From Gammaproteobacteria bacterium (lineage in GTDB: Bacteria; Pseudomonadota; Gammaproteobacteria; Pseudomonadales; Pseudohongiellaceae), in contig VYCF01000072.1 in the NCBI GenBank assembly GCA_009844085.1, positions 62,001 through 126,000 of the forward strand: a stretch of DNA of 64,000 nucleotides, read 5' to 3'. The first letter of the stretch is position 1; each line of letters starts with the position of its first letter. Shown here in pieces: positions 10,801-19,105 of the stretch. A program made the position numbers and the translations under genes. The notes under the pieces were generated by a model. That model had not been told where the DNA came from. It saw only the letters and a program-made list of their open reading frames with translations, and ran no database searches.

Positions 10801-10855
10801 GTTCGTAGGGCGAATTGAGGATGGGCTTTTCGAAGAACTGATTGTCCAACTGCAT
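7802..10855 (-). CDS. Type III-like restriction subunit, BPTD_3080 family (helicase-nuclease)
   Basis: A superfamily 2 helicase with a C-terminal nuclease domain, 1017 residues, predicted to be the Res partner of the Mod methyltransferase. It shows Walker A ATGAGKTT, a DEAH box (NDEAHH), motif III DLSATPFF and, near the end, PDF followed by VVEIKG, a PD-(D/E)xK nuclease site. The start at 10855 gives the N-terminus MQLDNQFFEKPILNSPYEHP, the pattern of the BPTD_3080 family; the open frame goes 38 codons further up without family resemblance. A GGGAGGG run sits just before this ATG. It is the first gene of a seven-gene minus-strand operon. Confidence 0.88.
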   Translation of the reverse strand: MQLDNQFFEKPILNSPYEHPLRHWELDETGQPTQKIVEGRRLADFVTPIPKPKKRKGGPQEIGSLFDEGLGLSSPDQKYDHTALITSVRQQVDSWRNLPNPNQWQVTAETARLLQHWRNHRFSGIRPFFCQVEAVETAIWLTEVAPNAGSKGKEVLEHLANANKEANPELMRLALKLATGAGKTTVMAMLIAWQTINAVRHPQSKRFSRGFLIVTPGITIRDRLRVLQPNDPDSYYRSRELVPQDMMPEVERAKIVITNFHAFKLRETLELSKGGRSLLQGRGEELKTVETEGQMLQRVMPELMGLKNVLAINDEAHHCYREKPGEALEGDLKGDDRKEAEKNKEAARLWISGLEAVNRKLKLSRVIDLSATPFFLSGSGYAEGTLFPWTMSDFSLMDAIECGIVKLPRVPVSDNIPGGDMPIFRSLWQHIRTKMPKKGRGKTEGLDPRQLPTQLLTALDALYDHYEKTHELWKEEGIKVPPCFIIVCNNTSTSKLVYDYISGFHRENDDGTTTLENGRLRLFRNFDEHGNQIPRPHTLLIDSEQLESGDALDKNFRKMAADEIERFRREIVERTGDRMQAEKLTDQDLLREVMNTVGKPGRLGDSIRCVVSVSMLSEGWDANTVTHVLGVRAFGTQLLCEQVVGRALRRQSYELNDEELFDVEYADVLGIPFDFTAKPVVAPPQRPRETIQVKAVRPERDALEIRFPRVAGYRVELPKEELTAEFNADSVLRLTPEDVGPTVTRNAGIIGENVELGVKDLKNRRHSELLFRLTRHLLYTKWLDSNENPKLHLFGPLKRITRQWLDNCLVCEGGTYPGQLMYDVLADMVCERINAAIVQSHIGDKPVMPVLDPYNPVGSTAHVNFSTSRLNRYETDSNRCHVNWAILDSDWEAEFCRIAESHPRVLAYVKNHNMGFEVPYRYRFQTRKYIPDFIVLVDDGSGWDNPMHLVVEIKGYRGEDAKDKKNAMDTYWVPGVNNHGGFGRWAFAEFTDVWGMESDFESVIAARFDDMLKGLAA

Positions 10856-11059
10856 CCCTCCCTTGTTCCATGTATCAAAGCCGGTTGAATGGTATTGCGA
10901 CTGGAAGACAAATGCCAGAATGCTGAGAAGAATGCGGAACAAAGCCCCCACCGACGGAGCCGGGCGCACATCAGCCTCAGAGATCGCGGTCTCCGGTTAT
11001 TGTATTCACGGACATGGCCTTGTATCGTCCGATTGACTATCGGCCTTGGCGGAAGAGCC

Positions 11060-12535
11060 ATGCATCGACAAGTTTTTCCGAACCTGACTGCAAGATTCGG
11101 CCTTCTTTTCACCTGTCTGGCTGCCACCCTGGCGTATAGCCTGGCGGTCGCCCCGGGCGCGTGGGCCCAGGCTGACTTGCCGCCCCTCGATGAGAGGGAC
11201 CGGGCGATGACCATGCGGGGGGAATTCACCCTCGCAGGCGTCGGCGACCTGATGATCAGGCGGCCGGCGTCCCGGCTTGCGGACGCTGAAGTGCAAGCTG
11301 TACTTGATATTGTGCGGGATGCCGACCTGGCCGTGGGAAACATGGAAGGGGAACTGGCCGACCTGAAGGCGTTCGACGGACCGCTGAACGGGTTCGTCGG
11401 AACCCATGAGGTCGCCAGAGACCTCAAACTGATGGGTTTCGACATGGTGAACCGCGCCCAGAACCATCTCCTGGATTCCGAATTCGAAGGCATGTTCTCG
11501 ACCAACGCCCTGCTGGACGAGGCCGGAATCGTGCATGCGGGTACGGGCAGGAATCTGCAGGAAGCCGCGGCGCCGGCTTTTCTCGAACTCGAACAAGGCC
11601 GCGCCGCGCTGATCGGCATGCATGCGCCCATCTTTCCCGAGCACAACCGTCTGGCCGCCACGCCTCGAATCGGCAATCTCGGCGGCAGGCCCGGGTTGAA
11701 CATGCTCAATCTCAGCGAAACGATCCTGGTGTCCGGCCAGCAGTTCAGTGCTCTTCGGCAAGTGCATGACGAATTCCAGCGATTTCGCGGCAATTTCGAC
11801 AATCCGAGGCCTGTCGCGGCCGGGTCCCCGGCAGAAGGAATGCGTTTCCCCGCTTCGAGTTCCGGGCGCAACGATCCGACCTATCGAGTCGAGCAAGCGG
11901 GGGAAATTCCAGGAACAGTCGTTTATCAAATGAACACGGAGGACCTTGACCGGATCCTGCGAAACATACGCAACGCGCGCCAGTTGGGAGACTTCGTCAT
12001 CGCCGCCGCCCATATTCATCAGAGTCAGTCCGTTCTGGAAACGCAACATCTGAGCACGCGACCTCCGGCGTTTTATGTCGAACTGGCGCATCGCGCCATC
12101 GACGCGGGCGCCGACGCCTTTCTTGGCACCGGTGTCCAGACCTTGCGCGGAATTGAAATCTACAACGGCAAACCGATTTTTTACGGCCTCGGCGAGTTCT
12201 TCCGGGAAGCGCAATGGGAACTGGAAGTATCGACCGGGAACGCCGATTCCAACGCGAGCAGAAGAATGCAGCAATTCGCAAGAAACTTCGGCGGCACTAC
12301 TCAATCCCTGGAGATCCTGGTTGCCGTCAGCCGATTCGAAGACGGCGAACTCACGGAAGTGCGCCTGTACCCGACTGAATTGGGCATCGACGAGCCTGAT
12401 TCCCGCCTGGGCATACCGCGCATGGCCGAACTGCAGCATGCGCAGCGGATCCTGCAGCGCGTGGAACGCCTGTCGGATCAGTGGGGCACGCAGATAGACA
12501 TCGAAGGAAACGTCGGAGTCATCCGGGTTCGGTAA
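11060..12535 (+). CDS. CapA-family metallophosphatase-like exported protein
   Basis: An exported protein of 491 residues. A signal peptide covers about residues 1-36 (hydrophobic core, then GAWAQA). The mature part has the CapA/PGA_cap pattern: FTLAGVGDLMIRRP at the start, NMEGELAD, a NRAQNHLLD segment, AAHIHQSQ and GIEIYNGKPIFYGLGEF near the end. CapA proteins share a metallophosphatase-like fold and are linked to poly-gamma-glutamate capsule synthesis, but many homologues lie outside capsule loci, as here, where no capB or capC is seen. The ATG at 11060 follows a GGAAGAG ribosome site. The substrate is unknown. Confidence 0.82.
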   Translation: MHRQVFPNLTARFGLLFTCLAATLAYSLAVAPGAWAQADLPPLDERDRAMTMRGEFTLAGVGDLMIRRPASRLADAEVQAVLDIVRDADLAVGNMEGELADLKAFDGPLNGFVGTHEVARDLKLMGFDMVNRAQNHLLDSEFEGMFSTNALLDEAGIVHAGTGRNLQEAAAPAFLELEQGRAALIGMHAPIFPEHNRLAATPRIGNLGGRPGLNMLNLSETILVSGQQFSALRQVHDEFQRFRGNFDNPRPVAAGSPAEGMRFPASSSGRNDPTYRVEQAGEIPGTVVYQMNTEDLDRILRNIRNARQLGDFVIAAAHIHQSQSVLETQHLSTRPPAFYVELAHRAIDAGADAFLGTGVQTLRGIEIYNGKPIFYGLGEFFREAQWELEVSTGNADSNASRRMQQFARNFGGTTQSLEILVAVSRFEDGELTEVRLYPTELGIDEPDSRLGIPRMAELQHAQRILQRVERLSDQWGTQIDIEGNVGVIRVR

Positions 12536-12660
12536 TCGTTGCCCGGGTGGCGGGCATATCCGCCAATTTTCGGCGAAGTTTCCCATCATCGATTGATCCG
12601 GAATTGCCGGAACGGCTGTAACTACTTGTACGCACAAGCGTTGTAACAGATAGAGAATAT

Positions 12661-12676
12661 TGGCACGGGGATTGCT
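12661..12676 (+). promoter_or_regulatory. Sigma-54 (-24/-12) promoter for the DUF4097 gene
   Basis: The sequence TGGCACGGGGATTGCT fits the sigma-54 consensus TGGCACG-N4-TTGC(A/T) at every fixed position, with GG and GC ten bases apart. The predicted transcription start (12 bases past the -12 GC, about 12687) falls 30 bases before the chosen ATG at 12718. An ATG at 12688 would sit on the transcript's first bases, which argues against that upstream start. Inverted repeats (tccgg/ccgga near 12597; cttgt/acaag near 12625) lie upstream but closer than usual enhancer sites. RpoN is encoded at 29084-30487. Confidence 0.72.
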
Positions 12677-12717
12677 CGGAAGCAGTCATGAGCATCCAAC
12701 GCCTGAAGGAGCGTCAC

Positions 12718-13680
12718 ATGTATCAGTCCACTTTCAAGACCGTAGTCGCCTGCCTCGTCACCGTGGCGCTGGCGGGATACTCCTGGGCCGCCAACGGCCA
12801 GGACATCGAACGCAGTTTCACCGTGGCCGAAGGGGACCGGGTGGTCGTCGACGTCGAGCGCGCGAATCTGAATATCACCGCCTGGGACCGTTCCGAAGTC
12901 GGTATCAGCATCAGCAACACCGAGAGGTATGAATTCGACTTCAGCCAAGAAAACGGCGTAGTAACTATCAACGGCGAATACGACAGGCCGGGCTTTGTGT
13001 TCGGCGGGTTTTCCAACCGGCGTTCCGCGACCGTCACCATGAACGTGCCTTACCGGCAGAATCTAGACCTGCGGACTTCCGGCGGCGATATCGATCTGGA
13101 CCGCTTGCGAGGCGAATTCAACGCACGCACTTCGGGCGGAGACATCGAAGCAGGCGTGATCGACGGTTCCAGCAACATGCGGACTTCAGGCGGAACGATT
13201 CGCCTGGAGAACTCCAGCGGTCCGGTTATCGCGGAAACTTCGGGCGGCTCGATTCGGTTGAATCAGGTCGGCGGCGAAGTTTCGGCCAAGACCTCCGGCG
13301 GCCGCATCCGCATAGGCGAAACCGCCGCCGCTGTGGAGGCGAGAACTTCCGGCGGCTCGATTAACATCGAAAGCGCGGGAGGCGCGGTGTTCGCGAGAAC
13401 TTCCGGCGGCTCGGTTGAAGTCGGCTTCGCGGGCCAGCCCCAAGGCGACAGCGAACTGCGGACTTCCGGCGGCAGCGTAACCGCATATCTGAACGACGAC
13501 GTTCAGGCGAATATCGACGCAAGCACGTCGGGTGGCAGAGTCACATCGGATATTCCAGGCGTCGCGCCCGAAAACTCGACCGGCCGCAGCAACCTCGAAC
13601 AAGCTCTCAATGGCGGCGGCCCGGAACTCGTGATGAGAACCTCGGGCGGCTCGGTGCGGATACTGCGGCACGAAAATTAG
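12718..13680 (+). CDS. Exported DUF4097 beta-helix-like repeat protein
   Basis: A secreted protein of 320 residues. A signal peptide spans about residues 1-28 (VVACLVTVALAGYSWA). The rest is built from ten copies of a short repeat centred on (R/S/E/K)TSGG(D/T/S/R)(I/V), spaced about 18-27 residues, as in DUF4097 (a beta-strand repeat forming a solenoid). Such proteins are usually exported to the periplasm or surface; no enzyme activity is known to me. The ATG at 12718 has GGAG seven bases upstream and matches the sigma-54 promoter distance. Transcription thus probably depends on RpoN and an enhancer-binding protein not seen here. It converges on zapE. Confidence 0.8.
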   Translation: MYQSTFKTVVACLVTVALAGYSWAANGQDIERSFTVAEGDRVVVDVERANLNITAWDRSEVGISISNTERYEFDFSQENGVVTINGEYDRPGFVFGGFSNRRSATVTMNVPYRQNLDLRTSGGDIDLDRLRGEFNARTSGGDIEAGVIDGSSNMRTSGGTIRLENSSGPVIAETSGGSIRLNQVGGEVSAKTSGGRIRIGETAAAVEARTSGGSINIESAGGAVFARTSGGSVEVGFAGQPQGDSELRTSGGSVTAYLNDDVQANIDASTSGGRVTSDIPGVAPENSTGRSNLEQALNGGGPELVMRTSGGSVRILRHEN

Positions 13681-13749
13681 CCGGTACGCGCCGACCGGGC
13701 AGCGCGCCGTCGACTCCAATACCGGGGAAACGGTGCAAAAGCATGGACA

Positions 13750-13769
13750 CGCGAACAGGGAAGTTCGCG
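13750..13769. terminator. Hairpin between convergent genes, possible terminator
   Basis: A perfect seven-base inverted repeat (cgcgaac/gttcgcg) with a six-base loop lies in the 99-base gap between the convergent ends of the DUF4097 gene and zapE. Position suits a two-way terminator, but there is no run of T on either side, so this is weak. Confidence 0.3.
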
Positions 13770-13779
13770 GCCATTCCCC

Positions 13780-14877
13780 TCAGACCCGATGTTCGAGACC
13801 GAGATAATCCCTCGACTGCATCTCCAGCAGGCGTGAGCGCGTGCGCTCGAATTCGGCGGCGAGCCGCGTACCGGCATAGAGACTCTGGATAGGCGCTTCC
13901 GCGCTGAGTATCAGTTTCACCCGGCAATCGTAAAACGCGTCGATCAGATTGACGAAGCGCCGGGCGGCGTCGAGCGCGGCGTCGCTCAGCCGCGGCACGT
14001 CGCTGATGATCACGGCGTGGAACATTTTCGCGATCTGCACATAGTCCGCCGCGCTGCGCGGTCCTTCGCAAATCGCGCCGAAATCAAACCAGACCACGTC
14101 CTGATCCAGATACAGCACCTCGATTTCGCGATCCTGGATATCGATGGAGCCGCCGGCTGCAATGCTCGCGCCGCCGGTGGCGAGTTCGCTGAAATTCCGT
14201 TTGAGCAATTCGCCCGTATCCGCCGTCACCGTAGAGTGGTACAGGGTCGCCTGCTCAAGACTGCGCAGGCGGTAGTCCACCGGCGAGCGCAGTTCGACGA
14301 CCGCGCAATTTTCCTCCAGCAAGGCGATGGCGGGCAGGAAGCGTTCGCGCTGCAGGCCGTTTTCGTACAACTTGCCGGGCGGGATATTCGAAGTGGCGAC
14401 CAGGATCACCTTGCGCCGGAACAGCGCGTCAAACAGGCCGCCGAGCAACATGGCGTCGCCGATATCCGAAACGAAGAACTCATCGAAACAGATAACTCCG
14501 GCTTCGGCGGCAATTTCTTCCGCGACTTCCTCCAGTGGGTCCCGCACACCCTGCAAGGCCGCCAGTCGCCGATGCACGCGTTGCATGAAGGCATGGAAAT
14601 GCACGCGCATCTTGTGGTCGCCGGGCAGGCAGTCAAAAAAAAGGTCCATCAGAAACGTCTTGCCGCGCCCCACTCCGCCCCAGAGATACATCCCCCGCGG
14701 CGGGTCCCCGCGGCGCGCGAGGCCGAAACGCAACAACAGCCGCGAAGGCTTGCGGCACCAGCGCGGCGCAATCCCCCGCCCCAGTTCCCGCAACCGCAAC
14801 GCCACCTCCTCCTGCGCAGCGTCATGTGCGATGGCGCCGGCATGCACCGCGCTCATGTAACGACCAAAGACGTCCAT
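13780..14877 (-). CDS. zapE: Cell division protein ZapE (AFG1-like ATPase)
   Basis: A P-loop ATPase of 365 residues. It has Walker A GGVGRGKT, the following FLMDLFFD, the HFHAFMQRVH segment and Walker B VICFDEFFV, all hallmarks of the AFG1/ZapE family. ZapE acts at the division ring in Escherichia coli, where it destabilises FtsZ polymers in an ATP-dependent way and is needed under some stress conditions. It stands back to back with zapG, as in enterobacteria, sharing a divergent promoter region of about 110 bases (14878-14991). Length and motifs are normal. Confidence 0.93.
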   Translation of the reverse strand: MDVFGRYMSAVHAGAIAHDAAQEEVALRLRELGRGIAPRWCRKPSRLLLRFGLARRGDPPRGMYLWGGVGRGKTFLMDLFFDCLPGDHKMRVHFHAFMQRVHRRLAALQGVRDPLEEVAEEIAAEAGVICFDEFFVSDIGDAMLLGGLFDALFRRKVILVATSNIPPGKLYENGLQRERFLPAIALLEENCAVVELRSPVDYRLRSLEQATLYHSTVTADTGELLKRNFSELATGGASIAAGGSIDIQDREIEVLYLDQDVVWFDFGAICEGPRSAADYVQIAKMFHAVIISDVPRLSDAALDAARRFVNLIDAFYDCRVKLILSAEAPIQSLYAGTRLAAEFERTRSRLLEMQSRDYLGLEHRV

Positions 14878-14991
14878 CCACCCACCTCAATCGACGCGGC
14901 ATTCTAACTCCAACTGAATCTGAACGCTGTGAGTCGCTACATAAGGTATACTTGCCGCGTCGTCCCGACTCGCGCAGCAAAGGTTCCTCAC

Positions 14992-15465
14992 TTGACCATC
15001 TGGCTTACCGGAATTGCATGTCTGGCCCTCGGGCTCGTTATCGGCGCCGCCTTCGCCAGCCGGCTCGGCGGCGGGCCCGCGCGCGTGCGCGAACTCGAGG
15101 AACAATTGCGGCGCCTGCGCGAAAGCGACCGTGAATACCGGGAAAGCGTTTCCGAACATTTCAGCACCACCGCCGAACTCGTCAAGCACATGACCGAAAG
15201 CTACAAGGACGTGTACCAGCATCTCGCCACCGGCGCCCAGTCGCTGTGCTCCGCTGAAGTCGCCAGCCGATTGCTGCCGACCAATACCGACTCGGTATTC
15301 GAAGGCAGCGTTGCGGAAACCGGGGAAATCGGCGTACTGCCGCCCAAGGACTACGCCACGAAACAGGATCCGTCGCGCAAAGGCGCGCTAGCAGAGGATT
15401 TCGGCCTCGAAAAGCCGAAACTCGAATCCGAGGACGATCAGATTGCCGGCGAAAAGAACTCCTGA
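14992..15465 (+). CDS. zapG: ZapG/YhcB-type inner membrane protein (DUF1043)
   Basis: A protein of 157 residues with one N-terminal membrane helix ([17 protein letters not shown]), then a coiled-coil stretch and the DUF1043 core ([26 protein letters not shown]). E. coli YhcB/ZapG links envelope growth with division and interacts with cytochrome and cell-wall factors. I chose the TTG at 14992, eight bases after AAAGG, because it yields the family's usual N-terminus directly at the membrane helix; an in-frame GTG at 14929 would add 21 residues with no family resemblance. A TATACT hexamer at 14947-14952 could be a -10 box. The stop overlaps no gene; cysD follows after 22 bases. Confidence 0.8.
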   Translation: MTIWLTGIACLALGLVIGAAFASRLGGGPARVRELEEQLRRLRESDREYRESVSEHFSTTAELVKHMTESYKDVYQHLATGAQSLCSAEVASRLLPTNTDSVFEGSVAETGEIGVLPPKDYATKQDPSRKGALAEDFGLEKPKLESEDDQIAGEKNS

Positions 15466-15487
15466 GTCCGGGACCGCCGCGCCGCCG

Positions 15488-16396
15488 ATGACCGCCTACA
15501 ATCTTACCCATCTGAAGCAGCTCGAGGCGGAGAGCATTCATATCATCCGCGAAGTAGCCGCCGCTTTCGAAAATCCCGTGATGCTGTATTCCATCGGCAA
15601 GGACTCGTCGGTGATACTGCATCTGGCGCGCAAGGCTTTTTATCCCGGCCGCCTGCCTTTCCCGCTGCTGCACGTGGATACCGGCTGGAAATTTCGGGAG
15701 ATGATCGCTTTTCGCGATGCCCAGGCGAAAAAACTCGGCCTCGACCTGATCGTGCACATGAACGAGGAAGGCGTAAAGGCGGGAATCAACCCCTTCGATC
15801 ACGGCAGCGAAAAGCACACAGACATCATGAAGACCCAGGCGCTGAAGCAGGCCCTGAACGAGCATCGCTTCGACGCCGCCTTCGGCGGTGCGCGCCGGGA
15901 CGAGGAAAAGTCGCGCGCCAAGGAGCGCGTATTTTCATTTCGCGACAGCAATCACGTCTGGGATCCTCGCAACCAGCGGCCCGAGCTGTGGAATCTCTAC
16001 AACACGCATATCAACAAGGGCGAGAGCATTCGCGTGTTCCCGCTGTCGAACTGGACCGAACTCGATATCTGGCAATACATCTACCTGAACGAAATCGACA
16101 TCGTGCCGCTGTATTTCGCCAAGCGTCGTCCGGTGGTCAAAGTCGACGGGGTGGATATCCTCGTCGACGACGACCGAATGCCCTTGCGCAAGGAACAGCC
16201 GGTAACCATCAAGAAGGTGCGCTTCCGCACCCTGGGCTGTTATCCGCTGACCGGGGCCGTCGAGTCCGACGCCGAGACCTTGCCGGACATCATCCGCGAG
16301 ATGTTGCTGACCACGAGTTCGGAGCGCCAGGGCCGACTGATAGACTCCGATCAGGCTGCCTCGATGGAACAGAAGAAGCGCCAGGGATACTTCTAG
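15488..16396 (+). CDS. cysD: Sulfate adenylyltransferase subunit 2 (CysD)
   Basis: The catalytic PP-loop subunit of ATP sulfurylase, 302 residues; it makes adenosine phosphosulfate from sulfate and ATP with the GTPase CysN. The PP-loop is YSIGKDSSV near residue 34. Family blocks such as [28 protein letters not shown] and the C-terminal [10 protein letters not shown] are all present. The ATG at 15488 matches other CysD N-termini ([13 protein letters not shown]). The stop codon is followed at once by the GTG of cysNC, so both are made from one message. Confidence 0.96.
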   Translation: MTAYNLTHLKQLEAESIHIIREVAAAFENPVMLYSIGKDSSVILHLARKAFYPGRLPFPLLHVDTGWKFREMIAFRDAQAKKLGLDLIVHMNEEGVKAGINPFDHGSEKHTDIMKTQALKQALNEHRFDAAFGGARRDEEKSRAKERVFSFRDSNHVWDPRNQRPELWNLYNTHINKGESIRVFPLSNWTELDIWQYIYLNEIDIVPLYFAKRRPVVKVDGVDILVDDDRMPLRKEQPVTIKKVRFRTLGCYPLTGAVESDAETLPDIIREMLLTTSSERQGRLIDSDQAASMEQKKRQGYF

Positions 16397-18298
16397 GTGA
16401 ACCAGCATCCCGAACACGCCATGGCCGACATCAAGGCCTATCTGGCGCAACACGAGCGCAAGGAATTGCTGCGCTTTCTCACTTGCGGCAGCGTCGACGA
16501 CGGCAAGAGCACCCTGATCGGACGCCTGTTGCACGATTCCAAGCTGATCTACGAAGACCAACTCGCCGCCATCGAGGCCGACAGCCTCAGATCGGGCAAT
16601 CTCGACGGCAAACTCGACCTGTCGCTGCTCGTGGACGGCCTGCAGGCGGAACGCGAGCAAGGCATCACCATCGACGTCGCCTACCGCTATTTTTCCACGG
16701 CCAGGCGCAAATTCATCATCGCCGACACCCCCGGCCACGAACAATACACGCGCAACATGGCCACCGGCGCCTCGAACTGCGATCTCGCGATCATCCTGAT
16801 CGACGCCCGCCATGGCGTATTGACCCAGACCCGGCGGCACAGCTTCATCGTTTCCCTGCTCGGCATCCAGCGCATCATCGTCGCCGTGAACAAGATGGAC
16901 CTGGTCGAATACTCCGAGGAGGTCTTCGATCGCATCCGCGACGAATATCTCGAATTCAGCGCCAAGCTCGAAGGCGTCGTGCCTCGGTTCATTCCCCTGT
17001 CGGCCAAGCATGGCGACAACGTCGTTCACGCAAGTCCGAACATGCCCTGGTACGGGGACCAGCCGTTGATGACGATGCTCGAGACCGTGGAATTGTCCGC
17101 CAACCGCAACTTCTCGGACTTCCGCTTTCCCGTGCAATACGTCAACCGGCCGAACCAGAATTTCCGCGGCTATTGCGGCACCGTCGCCTCGGGTGTAGTG
17201 CGCAAGGGCGACGATGTCGTCGTGCTGCCTTCCGGCCGCAAAAGCAGGATCAAGTCCATCGTTACCTTCGACGAGGAACTCGAACTGGCATTCGCCAACA
17301 TGGCGGTGACCCTGACGCTGGAAGACGAGATCGACGTAGGCCGCGGCGACCTGCTCGCACACCCTGACAATCCGCCCACCGGCGGCAAGCGGCTAGACGC
17401 CACCGTGGTCTGGATGTCCGAACAGGCGTTGCTGCCCGGCGTGCAATACAAGTTCAAGCTCGGCGCGCGCACGGTCACCGGTACGGTCAAGTCCGTGCGT
17501 CATGTCATCGACATTGCCAATCTGCTCGAACGTCCGGCGAGCCGGCTGGACCTGAATGAAATCGGCCGGCTCGACATCGACCTGGAAGAGACCGTCCATT
17601 TCGACAGCTATCGTGAAAACCGCGCCACCGGCGGCTTTATCCTGATCGACCGGCTGAGCAATGTGACCGTGGGGGCGGGAATGATTCATTGCGAACAGAG
17701 CCGCAGCCCCCGCGCGGTCCACCACTCCGGCGGGCACGTCAGCAGCGAGGAACGCTCCGCGCGTTACGGCCAGCGCCCGGCCACCATCATGTTCATCGGC
17801 ATTTCGGGATCGGGCAAATCGACTCTGGCCCACGCGCTCGAACGCCGGCTGTTCGATCTCGGCCGCTTCAGCACCGTACTCGACGGCAAGACCATGCGCC
17901 TGGGCATCAGCAGGGACTTGCCCCACGATGCCGAAGGCAGGGCCGAGAACCTGCGCCGCAGCGCCCATGTCGCCCGCTTCCTGAACGATTCGGGATTGAT
18001 CTGCTGCGCGGCGTTCGTGGCGCCGAACGAGGATTCGCGGGAACACGCCGTCAGCGTGATCGGCCGGCAGAACTGCTACCTGGTCTGGCTCAATCCGCCT
18101 TTGGAAGTCTGCATGCAGCGCGATCCCAGCGGGCTATATGCCGCCGCCCGCGAAAACGAATCGGCCCATGTGCCCGGCCTGACCTTTCCCTATCGGGCGC
18201 CGGCGGAGCCACAACTGGAACTCGATACCAGTGCGCTTTCGGTCGAGGAATGCGTCGACCGGGTGATGGCGCTGATGGAAGAGGAAAGGTTTATCTAG
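16397..18298 (+). CDS. cysNC: Bifunctional sulfate adenylyltransferase subunit 1/APS kinase (CysN-CysC)
   Basis: A fusion of 633 residues. Residues 1-440 are the CysN GTPase ([21 protein letters not shown]), which drives adenosine phosphosulfate synthesis with CysD. Residues 455-633 are the APS kinase CysC (P-loop GISGSGKST, then [15 protein letters not shown]), which phosphorylates it to PAPS. CysN-CysC fusions are common in proteobacteria. The usual LDGDxxR of CysC is LDGKTMR here, a change at a position normally Asp. The GTG start directly follows the cysD stop; an ATG at 16421 is a possible alternative but would shorten the conserved N-terminus. No PAPS reductase of the cysH type is in the window. 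The end overlaps the convergent Nif3 gene by four bases. Confidence 0.94.
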   Translation: MNQHPEHAMADIKAYLAQHERKELLRFLTCGSVDDGKSTLIGRLLHDSKLIYEDQLAAIEADSLRSGNLDGKLDLSLLVDGLQAEREQGITIDVAYRYFSTARRKFIIADTPGHEQYTRNMATGASNCDLAIILIDARHGVLTQTRRHSFIVSLLGIQRIIVAVNKMDLVEYSEEVFDRIRDEYLEFSAKLEGVVPRFIPLSAKHGDNVVHASPNMPWYGDQPLMTMLETVELSANRNFSDFRFPVQYVNRPNQNFRGYCGTVASGVVRKGDDVVVLPSGRKSRIKSIVTFDEELELAFANMAVTLTLEDEIDVGRGDLLAHPDNPPTGGKRLDATVVWMSEQALLPGVQYKFKLGARTVTGTVKSVRHVIDIANLLERPASRLDLNEIGRLDIDLEETVHFDSYRENRATGGFILIDRLSNVTVGAGMIHCEQSRSPRAVHHSGGHVSSEERSARYGQRPATIMFIGISGSGKSTLAHALERRLFDLGRFSTVLDGKTMRLGISRDLPHDAEGRAENLRRSAHVARFLNDSGLICCAAFVAPNEDSREHAVSVIGRQNCYLVWLNPPLEVCMQRDPSGLYAAARENESAHVPGLTFPYRAPAEPQLELDTSALSVEECVDRVMALMEEERFI

Positions 18299-19056
18299 GC
18301 CGGATTGGGCACGTCGATGAATTCGTGCCCGATACCGAACAACTCGGCCAGATGCACGCCAAGCGCCTGCACGCCGTATCGTTCGGTGGCGTGATGGCCG
18401 GCCGCCAGATAGTGCAGGCCGGACTCCCGCGCGGCATGGACTGTCTGCTCCGAAATTTCCCCGCTCAGATAGGCATCGACGCCGGCGACCGCGGCCTGTT
18501 CGATATAACCCTGGGCCGCGCCTGTGCACCAGGCAATCGTCTCGATCGCGTGATCGCCGCCGCGGATCGCCAATGGCGCCTGGCCCAGGGTTCCGGTTAG
18601 CCGTTCCTCGAAAGCTTCCAGTCCAAGCGGCTCGGCAAGCCTGCCGCGCAATACCAGCGGCAAGCCGTCGTGGCGGCGGATATCGCCTTCGATCCGCAAT
18701 TCAAGACGGCGCGCGAGTTGCACGTTGTTGCCGAATTCCTCGTGCACGTCGAGCGGCAGGTGAAAGGCGACCAGGCTGAGATCATATTTGAGCAGGGCGG
18801 CGATTCGCTGTTTGCGATAGCCCTTGATCACCGGGCTCTCTCCCTTCCAGAAATAGCCATGATGCACCAGCAGGGCATCGGCCTCGGCGGCGGCCGCGCG
18901 CTCGATCAATTCGCCGCAGGCGGTGACGCCGGAAACGATCTTGCCGATGCTGGACCGGCCCTCGACCTGCAGGCCGTTGGGGCAATAGTCGCTGAACCGT
19001 TCGGGCCGCAGCAGCGAATTGCACTCGGCGCAAAACTCCCGCAGACTCACAGCCAT
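18295..19056 (-). CDS. Nif3-like dinuclear metal centre protein (YbgI family)
   Basis: A protein of 253 residues of the NIF3/DUF34 family, toroidal hexamers with a dinuclear metal site. The metal-binding blocks are visible: [25 protein letters not shown], and near the end [16 protein letters not shown]. The biochemical role is unsettled; GTP cyclohydrolase-like and metal-insertion roles have been proposed for relatives. The ATG at 19056 is preferred to one five codons upstream because GGGAG lies eight bases before it. It is convergent with cysNC and divergent from the protease gene. Such a gene also sits near algW/degS in other gammaproteobacteria. Confidence 0.88.
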   Translation of the reverse strand: MAVSLREFCAECNSLLRPERFSDYCPNGLQVEGRSSIGKIVSGVTACGELIERAAAAEADALLVHHGYFWKGESPVIKGYRKQRIAALLKYDLSLVAFHLPLDVHEEFGNNVQLARRLELRIEGDIRRHDGLPLVLRGRLAEPLGLEAFEERLTGTLGQAPLAIRGGDHAIETIAWCTGAAQGYIEQAAVAGVDAYLSGEISEQTVHAARESGLHYLAAGHHATERYGVQALGVHLAELFGIGHEFIDVPNPA

Positions 19057-19105
19057 CGCGAATTCTCCCATCTCCGGCGCGCGGCCATGATAGCATGTGG
19101 AGGTT

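Noticed and set aside
11006..12637. Long minus-strand open frame (543 codons) opposite the CapA-like gene
   Set aside because: It mirrors a gene with signal peptide and CapA motifs; the antisense product has no recognisable motif and is a GC-rich shadow frame.
15935..17362. Long minus-strand open frame opposite cysD-cysNC
   Set aside because: Lies fully antisense to well conserved sulfate activation genes; no motif of its own.
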